From the NCBI RefSeq assembly GCF_934191625.1, contig NZ_CAKPUG010000001.1, forward strand, positions 248,001 through 312,000: a stretch of 64,000 nt of DNA, read 5' to 3'. Within the stretch, counting starts at the first letter, position 1. Each line of letters starts with the position of its first letter. Source of the stretch: an uncultured Lactococcus sp. (lineage in GTDB: Bacteria > Bacillota > Bacilli > Lactobacillales > Streptococcaceae). The translations under genes and the position numbers were made by a program. Shown here piece by piece: positions 37,394 through 46,994 of this stretch. The notes beneath the pieces were generated by a model, which made no database searches, was not told the origin of the DNA, and worked only from the letters and a program-made list of their open reading frames with translations.

Positions 37394-38257
37394 ATGAAAA
37401 TCGCAGATATTCAACCGATACTTTTTGAACGTTTTAAACATATTTTACGTGCAAATAAATTGAGCCATGCTTATCTCTTTAGTGGAGGTTTTGGTAGTTT
37501 TGATATGGCTATTTGGTTAAGCCAATCTATTTTTTGTGAGAATTTACAGGACGATTTACCTTGTGAGAATTGCCGTCACTGTCGCTTGGTTGCTAGGGAT
37601 GAATTTACCGATTTGCACGTTATTCGTCCTGAAGGCCAAACGATAAAAACGGGACAAATTCGGGAGTTGTCGGAAGTTTTTAGTCAGTCTGGATTTGAGG
37701 GAACTCAAAAGGTGGTTATTATCACCGAAGCCGAGAAAATGCACAGCAATGCCGCAAATGCTTTGCTTAAATCAATTGAAGAACCTGATAATGCAACACA
37801 TGTCTTTTTGCTTACAGAAAATGAAAATTTAATGTTGCCTACAATTAAATCGCGGACACAAGTTTTTAGTTTTCCGAAAAATAGTGCCTACATGCAAGAA
37901 AATTTGGAAAAAAGTGGTATCTTAAAAACGCAGGCAGAATTACTGAGCCATATTTGTAATTCTGTAGAAGAAGCCCAAGAATTAGGTGGGACAACGTGGT
38001 TTAATGATATATTGAAGAAGTTACAACAATTGCTGAAATTAGCTAAGACGGATCGACGGGAAGCTTTTCTTTATCTTACAAATGTGATGGACAATGTTGA
38101 GGATAAGGAAAAACAAAGTTTGGTCTTTTCCTTGCTTTTGGAACTTTTTAATCAAGAAAAAATGCCCGAATGGATTCAAAAAACCTTTCAAGCAGAAAAA
38201 ATGTGGAAAAGCAATGTCCGCTTTGGGTCTTGTTTGGAATATATAGTGCTGAAATAG
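37394..38257 (+). CDS. holB: DNA polymerase III delta' subunit
   Basis: A 287-aa clamp-loader subunit. It has the zinc module CENLQDDLPCENCRHC near residue 50, the sensor region AEKMHSNAANALLKSIEEP and SRTQVFSF. The P-loop position (SGGFGSFDM) lacks the GKT, as expected for the non-ATP-binding delta' subunit. It loads the sliding clamp with tau/gamma and delta. Ribosome site AAGGAG before the ATG, 25 bases after tmk. Confidence 0.92.
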   Translation: MKIADIQPILFERFKHILRANKLSHAYLFSGGFGSFDMAIWLSQSIFCENLQDDLPCENCRHCRLVARDEFTDLHVIRPEGQTIKTGQIRELSEVFSQSGFEGTQKVVIITEAEKMHSNAANALLKSIEEPDNATHVFLLTENENLMLPTIKSRTQVFSFPKNSAYMQENLEKSGILKTQAELLSHICNSVEEAQELGGTTWFNDILKKLQQLLKLAKTDRREAFLYLTNVMDNVEDKEKQSLVFSLLLELFNQEKMPEWIQKTFQAEKMWKSNVRFGSCLEYIVLK

Positions 38258-38269
38258 GAAGAAGATAGT

Positions 38270-39043
38270 ATGATTTACGAAGTAGAGTTTACACATGGAG
38301 AACAAAATACCTTTGTAAGTGGTCATGAAATATTTGCGCCCCGCACACAAGTCATTATTCAAAATGAAAAGGGCAAGACCTATGGCCGGATAATGAAGCA
38401 ACTCCCACAAGATAAAAATGTTGATACATCTGGAGAAATTGTTCGCGCAGCAACAGAAACTGATGAAGAGTTGATACATACGACAGAGCTGCTTTCGCAA
38501 CAGGCCTGCACGAAGATTCGCCAGATTGTGGTGGAGTGTGGAATTGACATGAAGGTTACAAATGCTGCTTATAATTTAAACCAAAGTCAACTTTTTGTGT
38601 CTTTTACATCGGAAAATAGAGTGGATTTTCGGGCCTTACTGAAAGAATTAGCAGCAACTTTCCGTACGCGGATTGAGCTTCGTCAGATTGGAGCGCGTGA
38701 TGCTGCAAAAATGTATGGCGGAGTAGGGCCTTGTGGACGACCGCTTTGCTGTTCGGAGTTTATTTATGAATTTCCTAATGTTTCTATTAAGATGGCGAAA
38801 AATCAGTCACTCTCTTTGAAACAAAGTAAACTAAATGGCCTTTGTGGACGTTTAATGTGTTGCTTGTCCTATGAAGATGAATTTTATCGGGAAGCGCGTA
38901 AAAATTTTCCTGATTTTGGGGAACACATTACTACTGCAGTTGGTGAGGGGAAAGTTATTGGGCTTAATATTTTGAATAACAAAATTAAACTTCGCTTAGA
39001 TCATACAATAAAAGAGTTCGATATCTCAGAGGTAAATCTTTAA
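38270..39043 (+). CDS. ricT: RicT (YaaT) PSP1-domain protein
   Basis: A 257-aa protein with the PSP1 core and its cysteine clusters: GPCGRPLCCSEF (near residue 150) and GLCGRLMCCLSYEDEFYREA. In Bacillus it forms an iron-sulfur complex with YmcA and YlbF that adjusts RNase Y cleavage. The clusters are fully kept here. Located in the usual place between holB and yabA. Its YlbF-family partner is at the start of the window and lacks cysteines. Confidence 0.92.
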   Translation: MIYEVEFTHGEQNTFVSGHEIFAPRTQVIIQNEKGKTYGRIMKQLPQDKNVDTSGEIVRAATETDEELIHTTELLSQQACTKIRQIVVECGIDMKVTNAAYNLNQSQLFVSFTSENRVDFRALLKELAATFRTRIELRQIGARDAAKMYGGVGPCGRPLCCSEFIYEFPNVSIKMAKNQSLSLKQSKLNGLCGRLMCCLSYEDEFYREARKNFPDFGEHITTAVGEGKVIGLNILNNKIKLRLDHTIKEFDISEVNL

Positions 39044-39067
39044 GAAAAAATGAGGTAGAGGTAAGTT

Positions 39068-39409
39068 ATGGGGGAAATGATGATCGATAAAAATGAGATT
39101 TATGTGCAGCTTGGGTTACTGGAAGAAAGTTTGGCTTATACATTGGGCCAAATTTCAACGGTACGTGATGCACTTGATGAGTCCTTAAAAGAAAATGCAA
39201 CTATTCGTATGGAAAATGAAAAATTACGAGAACGTTTGGCGCATATTGAGAAAAAAGAAGAAAAAGCTAACTCAAAATCAAAAGATGAGCCTAATCCAAA
39301 TCTGATTCAAATTTTTAATGAAGGCTTTCATGTGTGTCATTTACATTATGCAGAGCGTTTGCAAGATGGTGAAAATTGCTTAGACTGCTTGGAGCTTTTA
39401 TACAGATGA
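39068..39409 (+). CDS. yabA: Replication initiation-control protein YabA
   Basis: A 113-aa protein that restrains DnaA and binds the sliding clamp. The N-terminal leucine-rich coiled coil (about residues 10-65) gives the tetramer. The C-terminal zinc module is [24 protein letters not shown] 39068 has AGAGGTAAG upstream; ATG 39077 (MMIDKNEI) is an alternative. The stop overlaps the rsmI start. Confidence 0.9.
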   Translation: MGEMMIDKNEIYVQLGLLEESLAYTLGQISTVRDALDESLKENATIRMENEKLRERLAHIEKKEEKANSKSKDEPNPNLIQIFNEGFHVCHLHYAERLQDGENCLDCLELLYR

Positions 39410-40272
39410 TAAATATACAACGAAGTTTTAAAGGTGAAAAAAGCGCAGGCAAACTTTACTTAGTGCCAACACCTATTGGTAATATGCAGGATATGACTTT
39501 ACGTGCTTTAGAAACTTTAAGAAAGGTAGACTTGATAGCAAGTGAGGATACTCGTAATACTCAAAAATTGCTCAATCACTTTGAAATTAAAGTTGCTCAA
39601 GAGTCTTTTCATGAGCATAATTCCTTTGACAAAATCCCGAAACTTTTAGATTTTCTTATGTCAGGAAAAACGATAGCACAGGTCTCTGATGCAGGCATGC
39701 CTTCCATTTCTGATCCAGGACATGACTTAGTTGTAGAAGCCATTAAACGAAATATCGATGTGGTAGCTTTACCCGGAGCTTCAGCTGGTATAACTGCCCT
39801 TATTGCTTCTGGCTTAGTCCCACAACCGCATATTTTTTACGGCTTTTTACCTCGTAAAAAAGGAGAACAGAAGAAGTTTTTGGAAATCAAAAAAAACTAT
39901 CCTGAAACGCAGATTTTTTATGAGTCTCCTTACCGGGTTGCAGAAACTCTAGATAATATAGCTCAGATATATGGAGATCGAAAGGTTACCCTCGTACGTG
40001 AATTAACAAAGATTTATGAAGAATATCGTCGAGGTAAAATTTCTGAAATATTACTTTCTTTAAAAGAGCAACCGATTAAGGGAGAATGTTTGATTATTGT
40101 GGCTGGCTTCGATGGTGAAGTCGATGATAACGTAGAGGATGAGATCACGGCATTGGAAGCTGTCCAACTTTTGGTTGCATCAGGGGTAAAGCCTAACGCA
40201 GCCATCAAGCAAGTGGCGAAAGAACGAGAGCTGATCCGTCAGGAACTATATGCACAGTATCATGGTTTATAA
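39406..40272 (+). CDS. rsmI: 16S rRNA (cytidine1402-2'-O)-methyltransferase RsmI
   Basis: A 288-aa SAM-dependent tetrapyrrole-methylase-fold enzyme that methylates the ribose of C1402. Motifs are [52 protein letters not shown] and the [18 protein letters not shown] loop. It overlaps yabA by 4 bases (ATGA). Reading further upstream would extend into yabA, so ATG 39406 is chosen. Last gene of the tmk operon. Confidence 0.94.
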   Translation: MINIQRSFKGEKSAGKLYLVPTPIGNMQDMTLRALETLRKVDLIASEDTRNTQKLLNHFEIKVAQESFHEHNSFDKIPKLLDFLMSGKTIAQVSDAGMPSISDPGHDLVVEAIKRNIDVVALPGASAGITALIASGLVPQPHIFYGFLPRKKGEQKKFLEIKKNYPETQIFYESPYRVAETLDNIAQIYGDRKVTLVRELTKIYEEYRRGKISEILLSLKEQPIKGECLIIVAGFDGEVDDNVEDEITALEAVQLLVASGVKPNAAIKQVAKERELIRQELYAQYHGL

Positions 40273-40277
40273 AATAA

Positions 40278-40311
40278 AAAGAGCAATCTTAGGTTGTTTT
40301 TTTTTATTTTA
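40278..40311 (+). terminator. Terminator after rsmI
   Basis: CAATC/GGTTG stem (one G-U) with a 3-base loop, then nine T. Confidence 0.75.
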
Positions 40312-40403
40312 CAAATGTATATTTTATTTATAAGCGTAGAAAAATGGAAATTGTATAGATTATGTTAAAATCAAAACGTAAGTAAAAAGGAAGTGGAGAT
40401 ATA

Positions 40404-41246
40404 ATGAAAATAAATAAAGTTATAACCTTATTGGCTTTGAGTGCAGCTGGCTTTACTCTACTAGCAGCGTGCTCAAATTCAAATAAAAGTACAACTGGCG
40501 GTCAAGAGAAAGCGACCATAGTTAATGTGGCAATCTCTGGCTCATCAAATCCCTATGAATATACGAAGGATGGGAAGTTGACAGGCTATGAATATGATAT
40601 TCTAAAAAAAGCAGATGAAAATTTGCCCCAATATAAATTTGACTTTAAAACATATGATGACAGTGCTATTCTTGCTGCTCTAGATGCAGGACGTGCAGAC
40701 ATCGGTGTGAATATCTACGGTAAAACGAAGGCACGAGAGGAAAAGTATCTCTTTAGTTACCCAACAACGCAAGGGATTAATGCGATTTTCTCTAATGATA
40801 AAGATAAAACTACCACCATTGAAGGTCTTGTAGGGAAGAAAACAGAAATTCCAACCGGGACCAACTATGGTGATATTATGGATCAATGGAACAAAACGCA
40901 TCCTGATAAAAAAATTATCGTAGACTATTCAAAACGTGGGCTTGCAGAACGTTTACAAGCGCTCTCTGACGGTCAATTGGACTTTATCTTTGCTTCAAAA
41001 TCTGCAGCAGAAAATCTTGTTAAAGAACATGCTGTAACAGGTGTATCTGATACAGTACCGACAGATCTTGAAAAATATCCTGAGTTTAAGACTTATACTT
41101 ACTATATTCTTGACAATAGTCAAACCCAGCTTCAAAAGGATCTTAATCAAGAGATTAAAAAGATGGCTAAAGATGGTTATTTAAAAGAACTTTCTCAAAA
41201 ATATTTTGGAGGAAATCAAGTTCCTGGAATGGATCAATACAAATAA
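40404..41246 (+). CDS. Amino-acid-binding lipoprotein (SBP family 3), orphan
   Basis: A 280-aa surface lipoprotein. Lipobox LLAAC with Cys near residue 23, then a bac_3 domain (VNVAISGSSNPYEYTKDGKLTG, YDILKKADENLP, ALDAGRADIGVNIYG). Related lactococcal proteins bind cystine or polar amino acids, but the ligand is not readable. It has its own promoter (TGT-TAAAAT about 40 bases upstream) and terminator, and no ABC permease or ATPase beside it. It is the second orphan binding protein of the window. Confidence 0.85.
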   Translation: MKINKVITLLALSAAGFTLLAACSNSNKSTTGGQEKATIVNVAISGSSNPYEYTKDGKLTGYEYDILKKADENLPQYKFDFKTYDDSAILAALDAGRADIGVNIYGKTKAREEKYLFSYPTTQGINAIFSNDKDKTTTIEGLVGKKTEIPTGTNYGDIMDQWNKTHPDKKIIVDYSKRGLAERLQALSDGQLDFIFASKSAAENLVKEHAVTGVSDTVPTDLEKYPEFKTYTYYILDNSQTQLQKDLNQEIKKMAKDGYLKELSQKYFGGNQVPGMDQYK

Positions 41247-41270
41247 AAAGTGCTAAAAGCACTTTTTATT
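41244..41270. terminator. Bidirectional terminator
   Basis: AAAAGTGC/GCACTTTT stem with a 5-base loop between the convergent binding-protein and small HTH genes. Confidence 0.85.
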
Positions 41271-41275
41271 TGTAT

Positions 41276-41455
41276 TTAACAATGTCCATCAACGTTTTCA
41301 TTAACCCAATGCTGCTCTTGTTCATCAAAAATTCTTAGCTGAGGATTTTTATGGATAAAATCAAGAATAGCATGTCTGCTTAAGCCACTGTATTTAATTG
41401 CAGCATCGACAGTAACAATATCCATTTTTTCAATTGCTTTGCGTAAATTTTCCAT
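41276..41455 (-). CDS. Small putative DNA-binding protein, 59 aa
   Basis: A short acidic protein. The middle (VTVDAAIKYSGLSRHAILDF) looks like a helix-turn-helix of the excisionase/MerR-like kind, followed by a short basic segment and a C-terminal VNENVDGHC. No function can be given. TATAAT on the minus strand (41467-41462) ends 6 bases before the ATG, so the message is probably leaderless. A TTG nine codons upstream would lie within the promoter and is rejected. Confidence 0.55.
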   Translation of the reverse strand: MENLRKAIEKMDIVTVDAAIKYSGLSRHAILDFIHKNPQLRIFDEQEQHWVNENVDGHC

Positions 41456-41467
41456 ATCTTTATTATA
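41456..41467 (-). promoter_or_regulatory. -10 box of the small HTH gene, probably leaderless
   Basis: On the minus strand TATAAT followed by AAAGAT and then ATG. Confidence 0.5.
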
Positions 41468-41619
41468 ACTTTTTTGCCACAATACAAGAAAAGAAAGGAC
41501 AGATTTATCCTATTTATCTAGATATTCGGGGTTAAAAAAGAATTGCTACTTGATTTTCACTCTCAAATTTTATAAAATTGTCAAGTACCTTTGCGTACTC
41601 TAATGGAGAATTTATAGTT

Positions 41620-42552
41620 ATGACTACAAATAAAATGGGCACAGGAACCGCTCATTCCAAATTAATTTTGATTGGAGAGCATTCGGTTGTTTACGGACAG
41701 CCTGCAATTGCGTTACCTGTTACTATTCTGAAGACAACCGTTACAATTTCTTCTATCAAATACGGACAATATATTGAAAATAATGAATCACGGCGTAGAT
41801 TGGATGTGCTAGGAGACGAATTTGAGGGGGTCCGCCAACTCATCCTACGTCTTTTGGAAAAATTTCATTCGGTAAAACTTCCTTTTTCATTGGAAATTGA
41901 TTCAAACATTCCTTTAGGACGGGGCTTGGGTGCATCAGCAGCTCTAGCAACGGCAATCACACGTGCTTTTTATGACTTTTTTGATGCAGAGTTAACAGAT
42001 GAGATGCTCTTATCTTTTGCTAATTTCTCGGAGAATATTACACATGGTCGCTCATCAGGGATTGATGTGGCGACAGTCAACTCGGAGTTACCACTTTGGT
42101 TTATTAAAGGCCAAACAGCTGAATCTTTTGATCTCAATTTATCGGGATATCTGGTTATTGGAGATTCAGGTGTACACGGCTTTACTAGCCAAGCGATTAG
42201 TATCGTTAGAGAAAAATTATCAGAGAATAAAGCTAAAGCTCAAGGACACATTGAAAAGTTAGGCCAGCTCTCAAAAGCTTCAAAAGATTTTCTCATGACA
42301 AATAAATTAAAAGATTTGGGTCATGTGATGAATCAAGCGCATGAAAATCTTTCTTCACTTGGAGTTTCACACCCGCGTTTAGATACCTTAGTGCATACAG
42401 CGCTGAGAAATGGTGCGTTGGGAGCAAAGCTTACAGGATCAGGTCTCGGTGGTGTAATGGTCGCTTTGGCAGCCAATGAAAAAGATGCGATTCGTATTAG
42501 TCAAAAGCTTTTGAAAAATGGTGCCAAGAATACCTGGATTTACTCTGTTTAA
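41620..42552 (+). CDS. mvk: Mevalonate kinase
   Basis: First phosphorylation of mevalonate in isoprenoid synthesis. A 310-aa GHMP kinase: GTAHSKLILIGEHSVVYGQPAIALP at the N terminus, the ATP motif PLGRGLGASAALATAI, and the C-terminal KLTGSGLGGVMVALA. ATG 41620 has ATGGAGAAT upstream. The frame is open from TTG 41578, but that has no ribosome site. Terminated separately from mvaD, with a Usp gene in between, so the mevalonate genes form two units here. Confidence 0.94.
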   Translation: MTTNKMGTGTAHSKLILIGEHSVVYGQPAIALPVTILKTTVTISSIKYGQYIENNESRRRLDVLGDEFEGVRQLILRLLEKFHSVKLPFSLEIDSNIPLGRGLGASAALATAITRAFYDFFDAELTDEMLLSFANFSENITHGRSSGIDVATVNSELPLWFIKGQTAESFDLNLSGYLVIGDSGVHGFTSQAISIVREKLSENKAKAQGHIEKLGQLSKASKDFLMTNKLKDLGHVMNQAHENLSSLGVSHPRLDTLVHTALRNGALGAKLTGSGLGGVMVALAANEKDAIRISQKLLKNGAKNTWIYSV

Positions 42553-42566
42553 AAGCTAATATAAGT

Positions 42567-42606
42567 AAACCTTAAGTGTACATAAGATACTTAAGGTTTT
42601 TTGTTT
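42567..42606 (+). terminator. Terminator after mvk
   Basis: AAACCTTAAGT/ACTTAAGGTTT perfect 11-bp stem, then TTTTTTG. Confidence 0.92.
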
Positions 42607-42704
42607 TATGAAGACGTCTGGATACTTCACTTCTAATGCATGCTGCTTTTATTTATTCATAGAAAGCATTATAATATAGGCAAGATAAGGAAGGAGAATT
42701 CTGG

Positions 42705-43118
42705 ATGAAATACAAAAATATTTTGGTTCCTATTGACGGTTCAGACAAGTCATATAAAGCACTAAAAGAGGCAATGGAAATCGCGTATTTAAACGACATA
42801 GAACTTTCAGTTTTAACAGTCCAAGATGACGGAAACCTGTATGGGCGCGCCTTACCTATACTTAAGCACAATTATACCCGAGCTTCTGAGATGATTTTGC
42901 AAGAAGCAGCCGCTATTGTAAATGACAAGGTCAAAATGGAAAGCTTTGTTGTAGTAGGTATTCCTAAGAAGCAAATTGTTGAATTTGCAACGGAGCAGAA
43001 ATGCGATCTCATCGTAATGGGAGCTACAGGTTCTAATTACTTTGAACGTATGACTTTGGGTTCTACAACAGCTTATGTTGTCAACCATGCACCTTGTAAT
43101 GTTACAGTCGTGAAGTAA
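42705..43118 (+). CDS. Universal stress protein (UspA family)
   Basis: A 137-aa alpha/beta protein. It begins YKNILVPIDGSDKSYKALKEA and ends with the ATP-binding signature MGATGSNYFERMTLGSTTAYVVNHAPCNVTVVK (G-2x-G-9x-G-S/T). Binds nucleotides and helps stress survival; target unknown. AAGGAGAA ribosome site. Monocistronic, inserted between mvk and mvaD. Confidence 0.9.
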   Translation: MKYKNILVPIDGSDKSYKALKEAMEIAYLNDIELSVLTVQDDGNLYGRALPILKHNYTRASEMILQEAAAIVNDKVKMESFVVVGIPKKQIVEFATEQKCDLIVMGATGSNYFERMTLGSTTAYVVNHAPCNVTVVK

Positions 43119-43168
43119 GTAGTGCACTGGACATTCTCTTTTCTTCTTTCAGGTAATATATAAAAGTG

Positions 43169-43192
43169 ACCGCCTTCTTAGGTGGTTTTTTA
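43169..43192 (+). terminator. Terminator after usp
   Basis: ACC.CCT/AGG.GGT stem with a 4-base loop, then TTTTTT. Confidence 0.75.
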
Positions 43193-43298
43193 GAGAACTT
43201 TATGCTGTGGGGGAATAAAGTTCAAAAACGACAAATGGCTAAATTACACCTCCTTTGTTATAATAGGAGAGATTAACCTACAAGAGGAAAAAATAGAA

Positions 43299-44246
43299 AT
43301 GAATGAATTTACTGTTAGAGCACATACGAATATTGCCTTGATTAAATATTGGGGGAAAGCAGATGTGGCGCTGAATATTCCTACAACAAGTTCCTTATCA
43401 ATGACTTTGGATCAATATTATACAACGACATCTGTTTCTTTTACTGACCATGATCAATTGATTTTAAATGGAGAGGACACCGATGCTACTCGTGTGCATC
43501 AATTTTTAGAAATGCTTCGTGAAAAACATGGCACTTTTCCAGGTGTTTTAGTCACTTCTGAAAATCATGTACCAACAGCTGCCGGACTTGCTTCTTCAGC
43601 TTCTAGCTTTGCAGCATTGACAGGAGCGATGTTTGGTCTCCTCGAGTTACCAGCCGATTTGACAGAGATGTCACGGATTGCACGGCGTGGTTCTGGTTCA
43701 GCTTCGCGTTCAATCTTTGGTAATTTTGCTGTTTGGAATAAAGGTGATGATGATACTTCCTCTTATGCCGAGAGTTTTTATGATGAGGATATCCACTTGT
43801 CTATGATTGTAGCTGAAATATCAAGCGCCCAAAAGAAAATGTCTTCATCACGTGGTATGCAACTGGCTCAAACTGCTCCAACTTATAGTGCTTGGGTAGA
43901 AAAATCAGCACATCAGCTTGAAGAAATGAAAAAGGCAATTCGTCAAGCAGATATTGAAAAGATTGGCCTAATCGCCGAAGATAATGCTTTGGGTATGCAT
44001 GAACAGAACCGTCTCTGTATAGAACCTTTTGATTACTTTACTGAAGATACTCAAGGGATTATTGCCTTTACGCAAGAATGCTATAAAGCAGGACTATTGG
44101 CTTTTGTCACTATTGATGCTGGTCCGAATGTTAAAATTATTACGGATAAAGCGACAGAAAAAGTACTTTTAACAAAACTACGAGAAAATTTCCCCAATAT
44201 TACTTTTGATATTGCACATGCGGGAGGCGGCCTTGAGTACTTATAA
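43299..44246 (+). CDS. mvaD: Diphosphomevalonate decarboxylase
   Basis: Makes isopentenyl diphosphate from mevalonate diphosphate. A 315-aa GHMP enzyme: AHTNIALIKYWGKAD, PTTSSLSMTLD, PTAAGLASSASSFAALTGA and ARRGSGSASRSIFGNFAVW. Promoter TGT-TATAAT about 45 bases upstream and AGAGGAAA ribosome site. First gene of mvaD-mvaK2-fni. Confidence 0.95.
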   Translation: MNEFTVRAHTNIALIKYWGKADVALNIPTTSSLSMTLDQYYTTTSVSFTDHDQLILNGEDTDATRVHQFLEMLREKHGTFPGVLVTSENHVPTAAGLASSASSFAALTGAMFGLLELPADLTEMSRIARRGSGSASRSIFGNFAVWNKGDDDTSSYAESFYDEDIHLSMIVAEISSAQKKMSSSRGMQLAQTAPTYSAWVEKSAHQLEEMKKAIRQADIEKIGLIAEDNALGMHEQNRLCIEPFDYFTEDTQGIIAFTQECYKAGLLAFVTIDAGPNVKIITDKATEKVLLTKLRENFPNITFDIAHAGGGLEYL

Positions 44247-45174
44247 AATAGATGTACCCGCAAAACTTTTTATTGCGGGAGAATATGCGGTCACTCGCCC
44301 AGGAGGTTTGGCCCTAGTAACGAGTCTTGAAAGTGATTTTCAAGTCATTATTTCAGAAGCCCATGGTCAAAGTCTATTAGAAACGAATGTGGCAATGCCT
44401 GCACACACCTTTTCAGTAAAGGAATTTAAAGCGGAACGTAGTGGACCGTGGAATTTTGTTATGACGGCTATCAAATATGTGAGTAAAGAATTTGAATTGT
44501 CTCGTGAGTTTCACTTGGAAATTAAAAGTGGATTGGGCTTTGGAGAAAATAAGAAGGGCTATGGGTCATCAGCTTGCGTTGTTGTCGGAGTTGTAAATGC
44601 GTTAAATAGTTTTTTTCAGCTCGAACTTCCATTGAAAAAACGCTTTGAAATTGCGGCACAAGCACACTATGATGTGCAAGGGAGCGGCTCTCGTGGTGAT
44701 GTTGCTGCAATTATGTATGGTGGTAGCATTTTCTATGAAAATCATCAGCGTGTTCTTCCTGTAAATATTCCTTGGCAGCCATATGTTGTCCAAACTGATC
44801 AATCTGCTAAAACAGGAGAAAAACTGAAGTATAAGCTTTCTGATGCATTCTATGCTAAAAGTGATGAACTTGTTATTGAAATAAGTAGAGCCATTGATAT
44901 GCAGAATTTCAGTCTTTTTAAAGAAAAGCTTCTTGAAAATCAACTCTTGCTTATTAATAATCAATCAAAGGGCTACATGACTAATCAACTGGCTTTAGCT
45001 TTGAATATTGTGAATAGCCAACCCGAATTTGCTGGAAAAATTTCAGGCGCGGGATTTGGGGAAAACATTATTCTTTTTGCAGAGCATGAAGACAAGATAC
45101 CCGACTTAAGGGGCGCTCTAGAAGCGGAAGGAATGAAGCTCGAGAAAATAAGAATAGGAAAACAAAATGAGTAA
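44233..45174 (+). CDS. mvaK2: Phosphomevalonate kinase
   Basis: Adds the second phosphate to mevalonate. A 313-aa GHMP kinase: VPAKLFIAGEYAVTRPG, KKGYGSSACVVVGVVNAL, GSGSRGDVAAIMYGG and ISGAGFGENIILFA. The start is TTG 44233 (MSTYKIDVPAK) with GGGAGG five bases upstream; ATG codons further up belong to the mvaD reading region. It overlaps the end of mvaD by 14 bases and fni by 8. Confidence 0.93.
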   Translation: MSTYKIDVPAKLFIAGEYAVTRPGGLALVTSLESDFQVIISEAHGQSLLETNVAMPAHTFSVKEFKAERSGPWNFVMTAIKYVSKEFELSREFHLEIKSGLGFGENKKGYGSSACVVVGVVNALNSFFQLELPLKKRFEIAAQAHYDVQGSGSRGDVAAIMYGGSIFYENHQRVLPVNIPWQPYVVQTDQSAKTGEKLKYKLSDAFYAKSDELVIEISRAIDMQNFSLFKEKLLENQLLLINNQSKGYMTNQLALALNIVNSQPEFAGKISGAGFGENIILFAEHEDKIPDLRGALEAEGMKLEKIRIGKQNE

Positions 45175-46222
45175 AGAAATTCATGGACATCGGAAGGATG
45201 AACATATATCGCTTGGCTTAAAGTACTGGCGCGAAGGGCGAAATCGCTCCGAGTTTTCTGCTGCATTACGGATTGTTCCAAATGGCTTACCAGAAATTTC
45301 TGTGCAAGAAATTGACTTGTCAGTCTCTCTTTTGGAACATAAATTTGAATTTCCTTTTTACATCGAAGCCATGACAGGAGGTTCCAAAAAGGGCGATAAG
45401 GTTAACTTAGAGTTGGCGGAGCTTGCAGCCCACCATCATATAGCAATGGCTGTTGGCTCACAGTCAATTGCTTTGAAGTATCCCGAATTGGCAGAAGGTT
45501 TCCGCCAAGTACGACAACAGAATCCAAATGGTTTCCTTTTTGCAAATATGGGTGCAGGACATTCTTTAGAAAATGCGCAAAAAGCTGTCGAAATGCTCTC
45601 TGCTGATGCCTTAGAAATCCATATCAATACCGGACAAGAGTTAGTCATGAAGGACAGCGAAGGGGATCGTTCTTTTTACTGGATTGAGAACATTAACCAT
45701 ATTGCTGAAAATTTAGAAGTACCCGTTATAGTTAAAGAGGTCGGTTTTGGTATGAGCCAAAAAATGTTCAAGCAACTCAGTCAAACAGCCATCGCGGGAA
45801 TTAATATTGGCGGTAAAGGCGGTACAAATTTTGCTTGGATTGAGAGTGGCCGGGGGCACAGCAGTCTAAACTTAAACGATTTTGGTTTTACAGGACCTGA
45901 GAGTCTTATTGAAGCTCAATTGGCGCAAAATACTAAACCTCTGATTGCTACAGGAGGCATTGCATCAGCTATGGATATTTTGCATGCTCAACTTTTAGGT
46001 GCGCCTTTAGCAAGCACTGCTGGCCATGTTTTATCTATCCTACATACACAAGGCACTCAAGCCTTAGATGAAATGCTTAGCCGCTGGAAAGATGATTTAA
46101 CAAAGCTCTATACTTTAGTTGGAGCACGGAAGTATGATGATTTAACAGAAGTTGAATTTATCTATGACCGAGATTTAAAGTATTTTCGTGAAGAACGAAA
46201 AGATAAACAGATAATTTTGTAA
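45167..46222 (+). CDS. fni: Isopentenyl-diphosphate delta-isomerase, type 2
   Basis: FMN-dependent isomerisation of IPP to DMAPP. In the 351 aa are [56 protein letters not shown] and [21 protein letters not shown]. Cytoplasmic, and the end of the mevalonate pathway. Ribosome site AGGAAA inside mvaK2. Confidence 0.94.
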   Translation: MSKEIHGHRKDEHISLGLKYWREGRNRSEFSAALRIVPNGLPEISVQEIDLSVSLLEHKFEFPFYIEAMTGGSKKGDKVNLELAELAAHHHIAMAVGSQSIALKYPELAEGFRQVRQQNPNGFLFANMGAGHSLENAQKAVEMLSADALEIHINTGQELVMKDSEGDRSFYWIENINHIAENLEVPVIVKEVGFGMSQKMFKQLSQTAIAGINIGGKGGTNFAWIESGRGHSSLNLNDFGFTGPESLIEAQLAQNTKPLIATGGIASAMDILHAQLLGAPLASTAGHVLSILHTQGTQALDEMLSRWKDDLTKLYTLVGARKYDDLTEVEFIYDRDLKYFREERKDKQIIL

Positions 46223-46274
46223 ACGGTTCTTATTTCTTTATAATAATAGTATATTAAAATTTAAGGAGAATACT

Positions 46275-46883
46275 ATGGCTTATACACTTCCAGAATTACC
46301 TTACGCATATGACGCTTTGGAACCTTTCTTTGATGAAGAAACAATGCATTTGCACCATGACAAACATCACCAAACTTATGTAAATAATCTTAATGCAGCG
46401 ATTGAAAAACATCCAGAATTCTTTGATAAAACTGTTGAAGAATTAGTGGCTTATTTGGACCGCTTGCCAGAAGATATCCGCGTTGCGGTACGTAACAACG
46501 GTGGAGGTCATTTGAACCACACAATGTTCTGGGAATGGCTCGCTCCAAATGCTGGTGGTGCACCCACAGGTGATATTGCTGCTGCAATTGATGAAGCATT
46601 TGGTTCGTTTGACGATTTTAAAGCAGAATTTAAAGCAGCTGCAACAGGTCGTTTTGGCTCAGGTTGGGCGTGGTTAGTTCTCGATTACGGTAAACTTAAA
46701 GTTGTTTCTACAGCTAATCAAGATAACCCTATTTCTGATGGTCAAATTCCAGTACTGGGTCTTGACGTTTGGGAACATGCTTATTACTTGAAATACCATA
46801 ACGTACGTCCAGATTATATTGAAGCTTTCTTTAATCTAATCAACTGGGATAAAGTTAACGAACTTTACGCTAAAGCTAAATAA
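46275..46883 (+). CDS. sodA: Superoxide dismutase, Mn/Fe type
   Basis: A 202-aa cytoplasmic SOD. Metal ligands sit in [17 protein letters not shown] (His27), [13 protein letters not shown] (His82) and [19 protein letters not shown] (Asp and His). [13 protein letters not shown] is typical of the Mn form. Promoter TATAAT region at about 46240 and AAGGAGAA before the ATG. Monocistronic. Confidence 0.96.
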   Translation: MAYTLPELPYAYDALEPFFDEETMHLHHDKHHQTYVNNLNAAIEKHPEFFDKTVEELVAYLDRLPEDIRVAVRNNGGGHLNHTMFWEWLAPNAGGAPTGDIAAAIDEAFGSFDDFKAEFKAAATGRFGSGWAWLVLDYGKLKVVSTANQDNPISDGQIPVLGLDVWEHAYYLKYHNVRPDYIEAFFNLINWDKVNELYAKAK

Positions 46884-46886
46884 TAT

Positions 46887-46918
46887 AAAAAAGTACCTTC
46901 GTGGTACTTTTTTTTTAA
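46887..46918 (+). terminator. Terminator after sodA
   Basis: AAAAGTACC/GGTACTTTT stem followed by nine T. Confidence 0.92.
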
Positions 46919-46978
46919 CTTTTTTCAAGAAGAAGTGGAATTAAAAAGGTGAACCCTGTTTTATAAATGCACTATTCA

Positions 46979-46994
46979 TGCTATAATAGGAGCT
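46979..46994 (+). promoter_or_regulatory. Extended -10 promoter of cshB, very close to the start codon
   Basis: TGC-TATAAT (46982-46987), then AGGAGCT and ATG 46995. AGGAG looks like a Shine-Dalgarno but would be at most partly present in the transcript. Confidence 0.6.
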
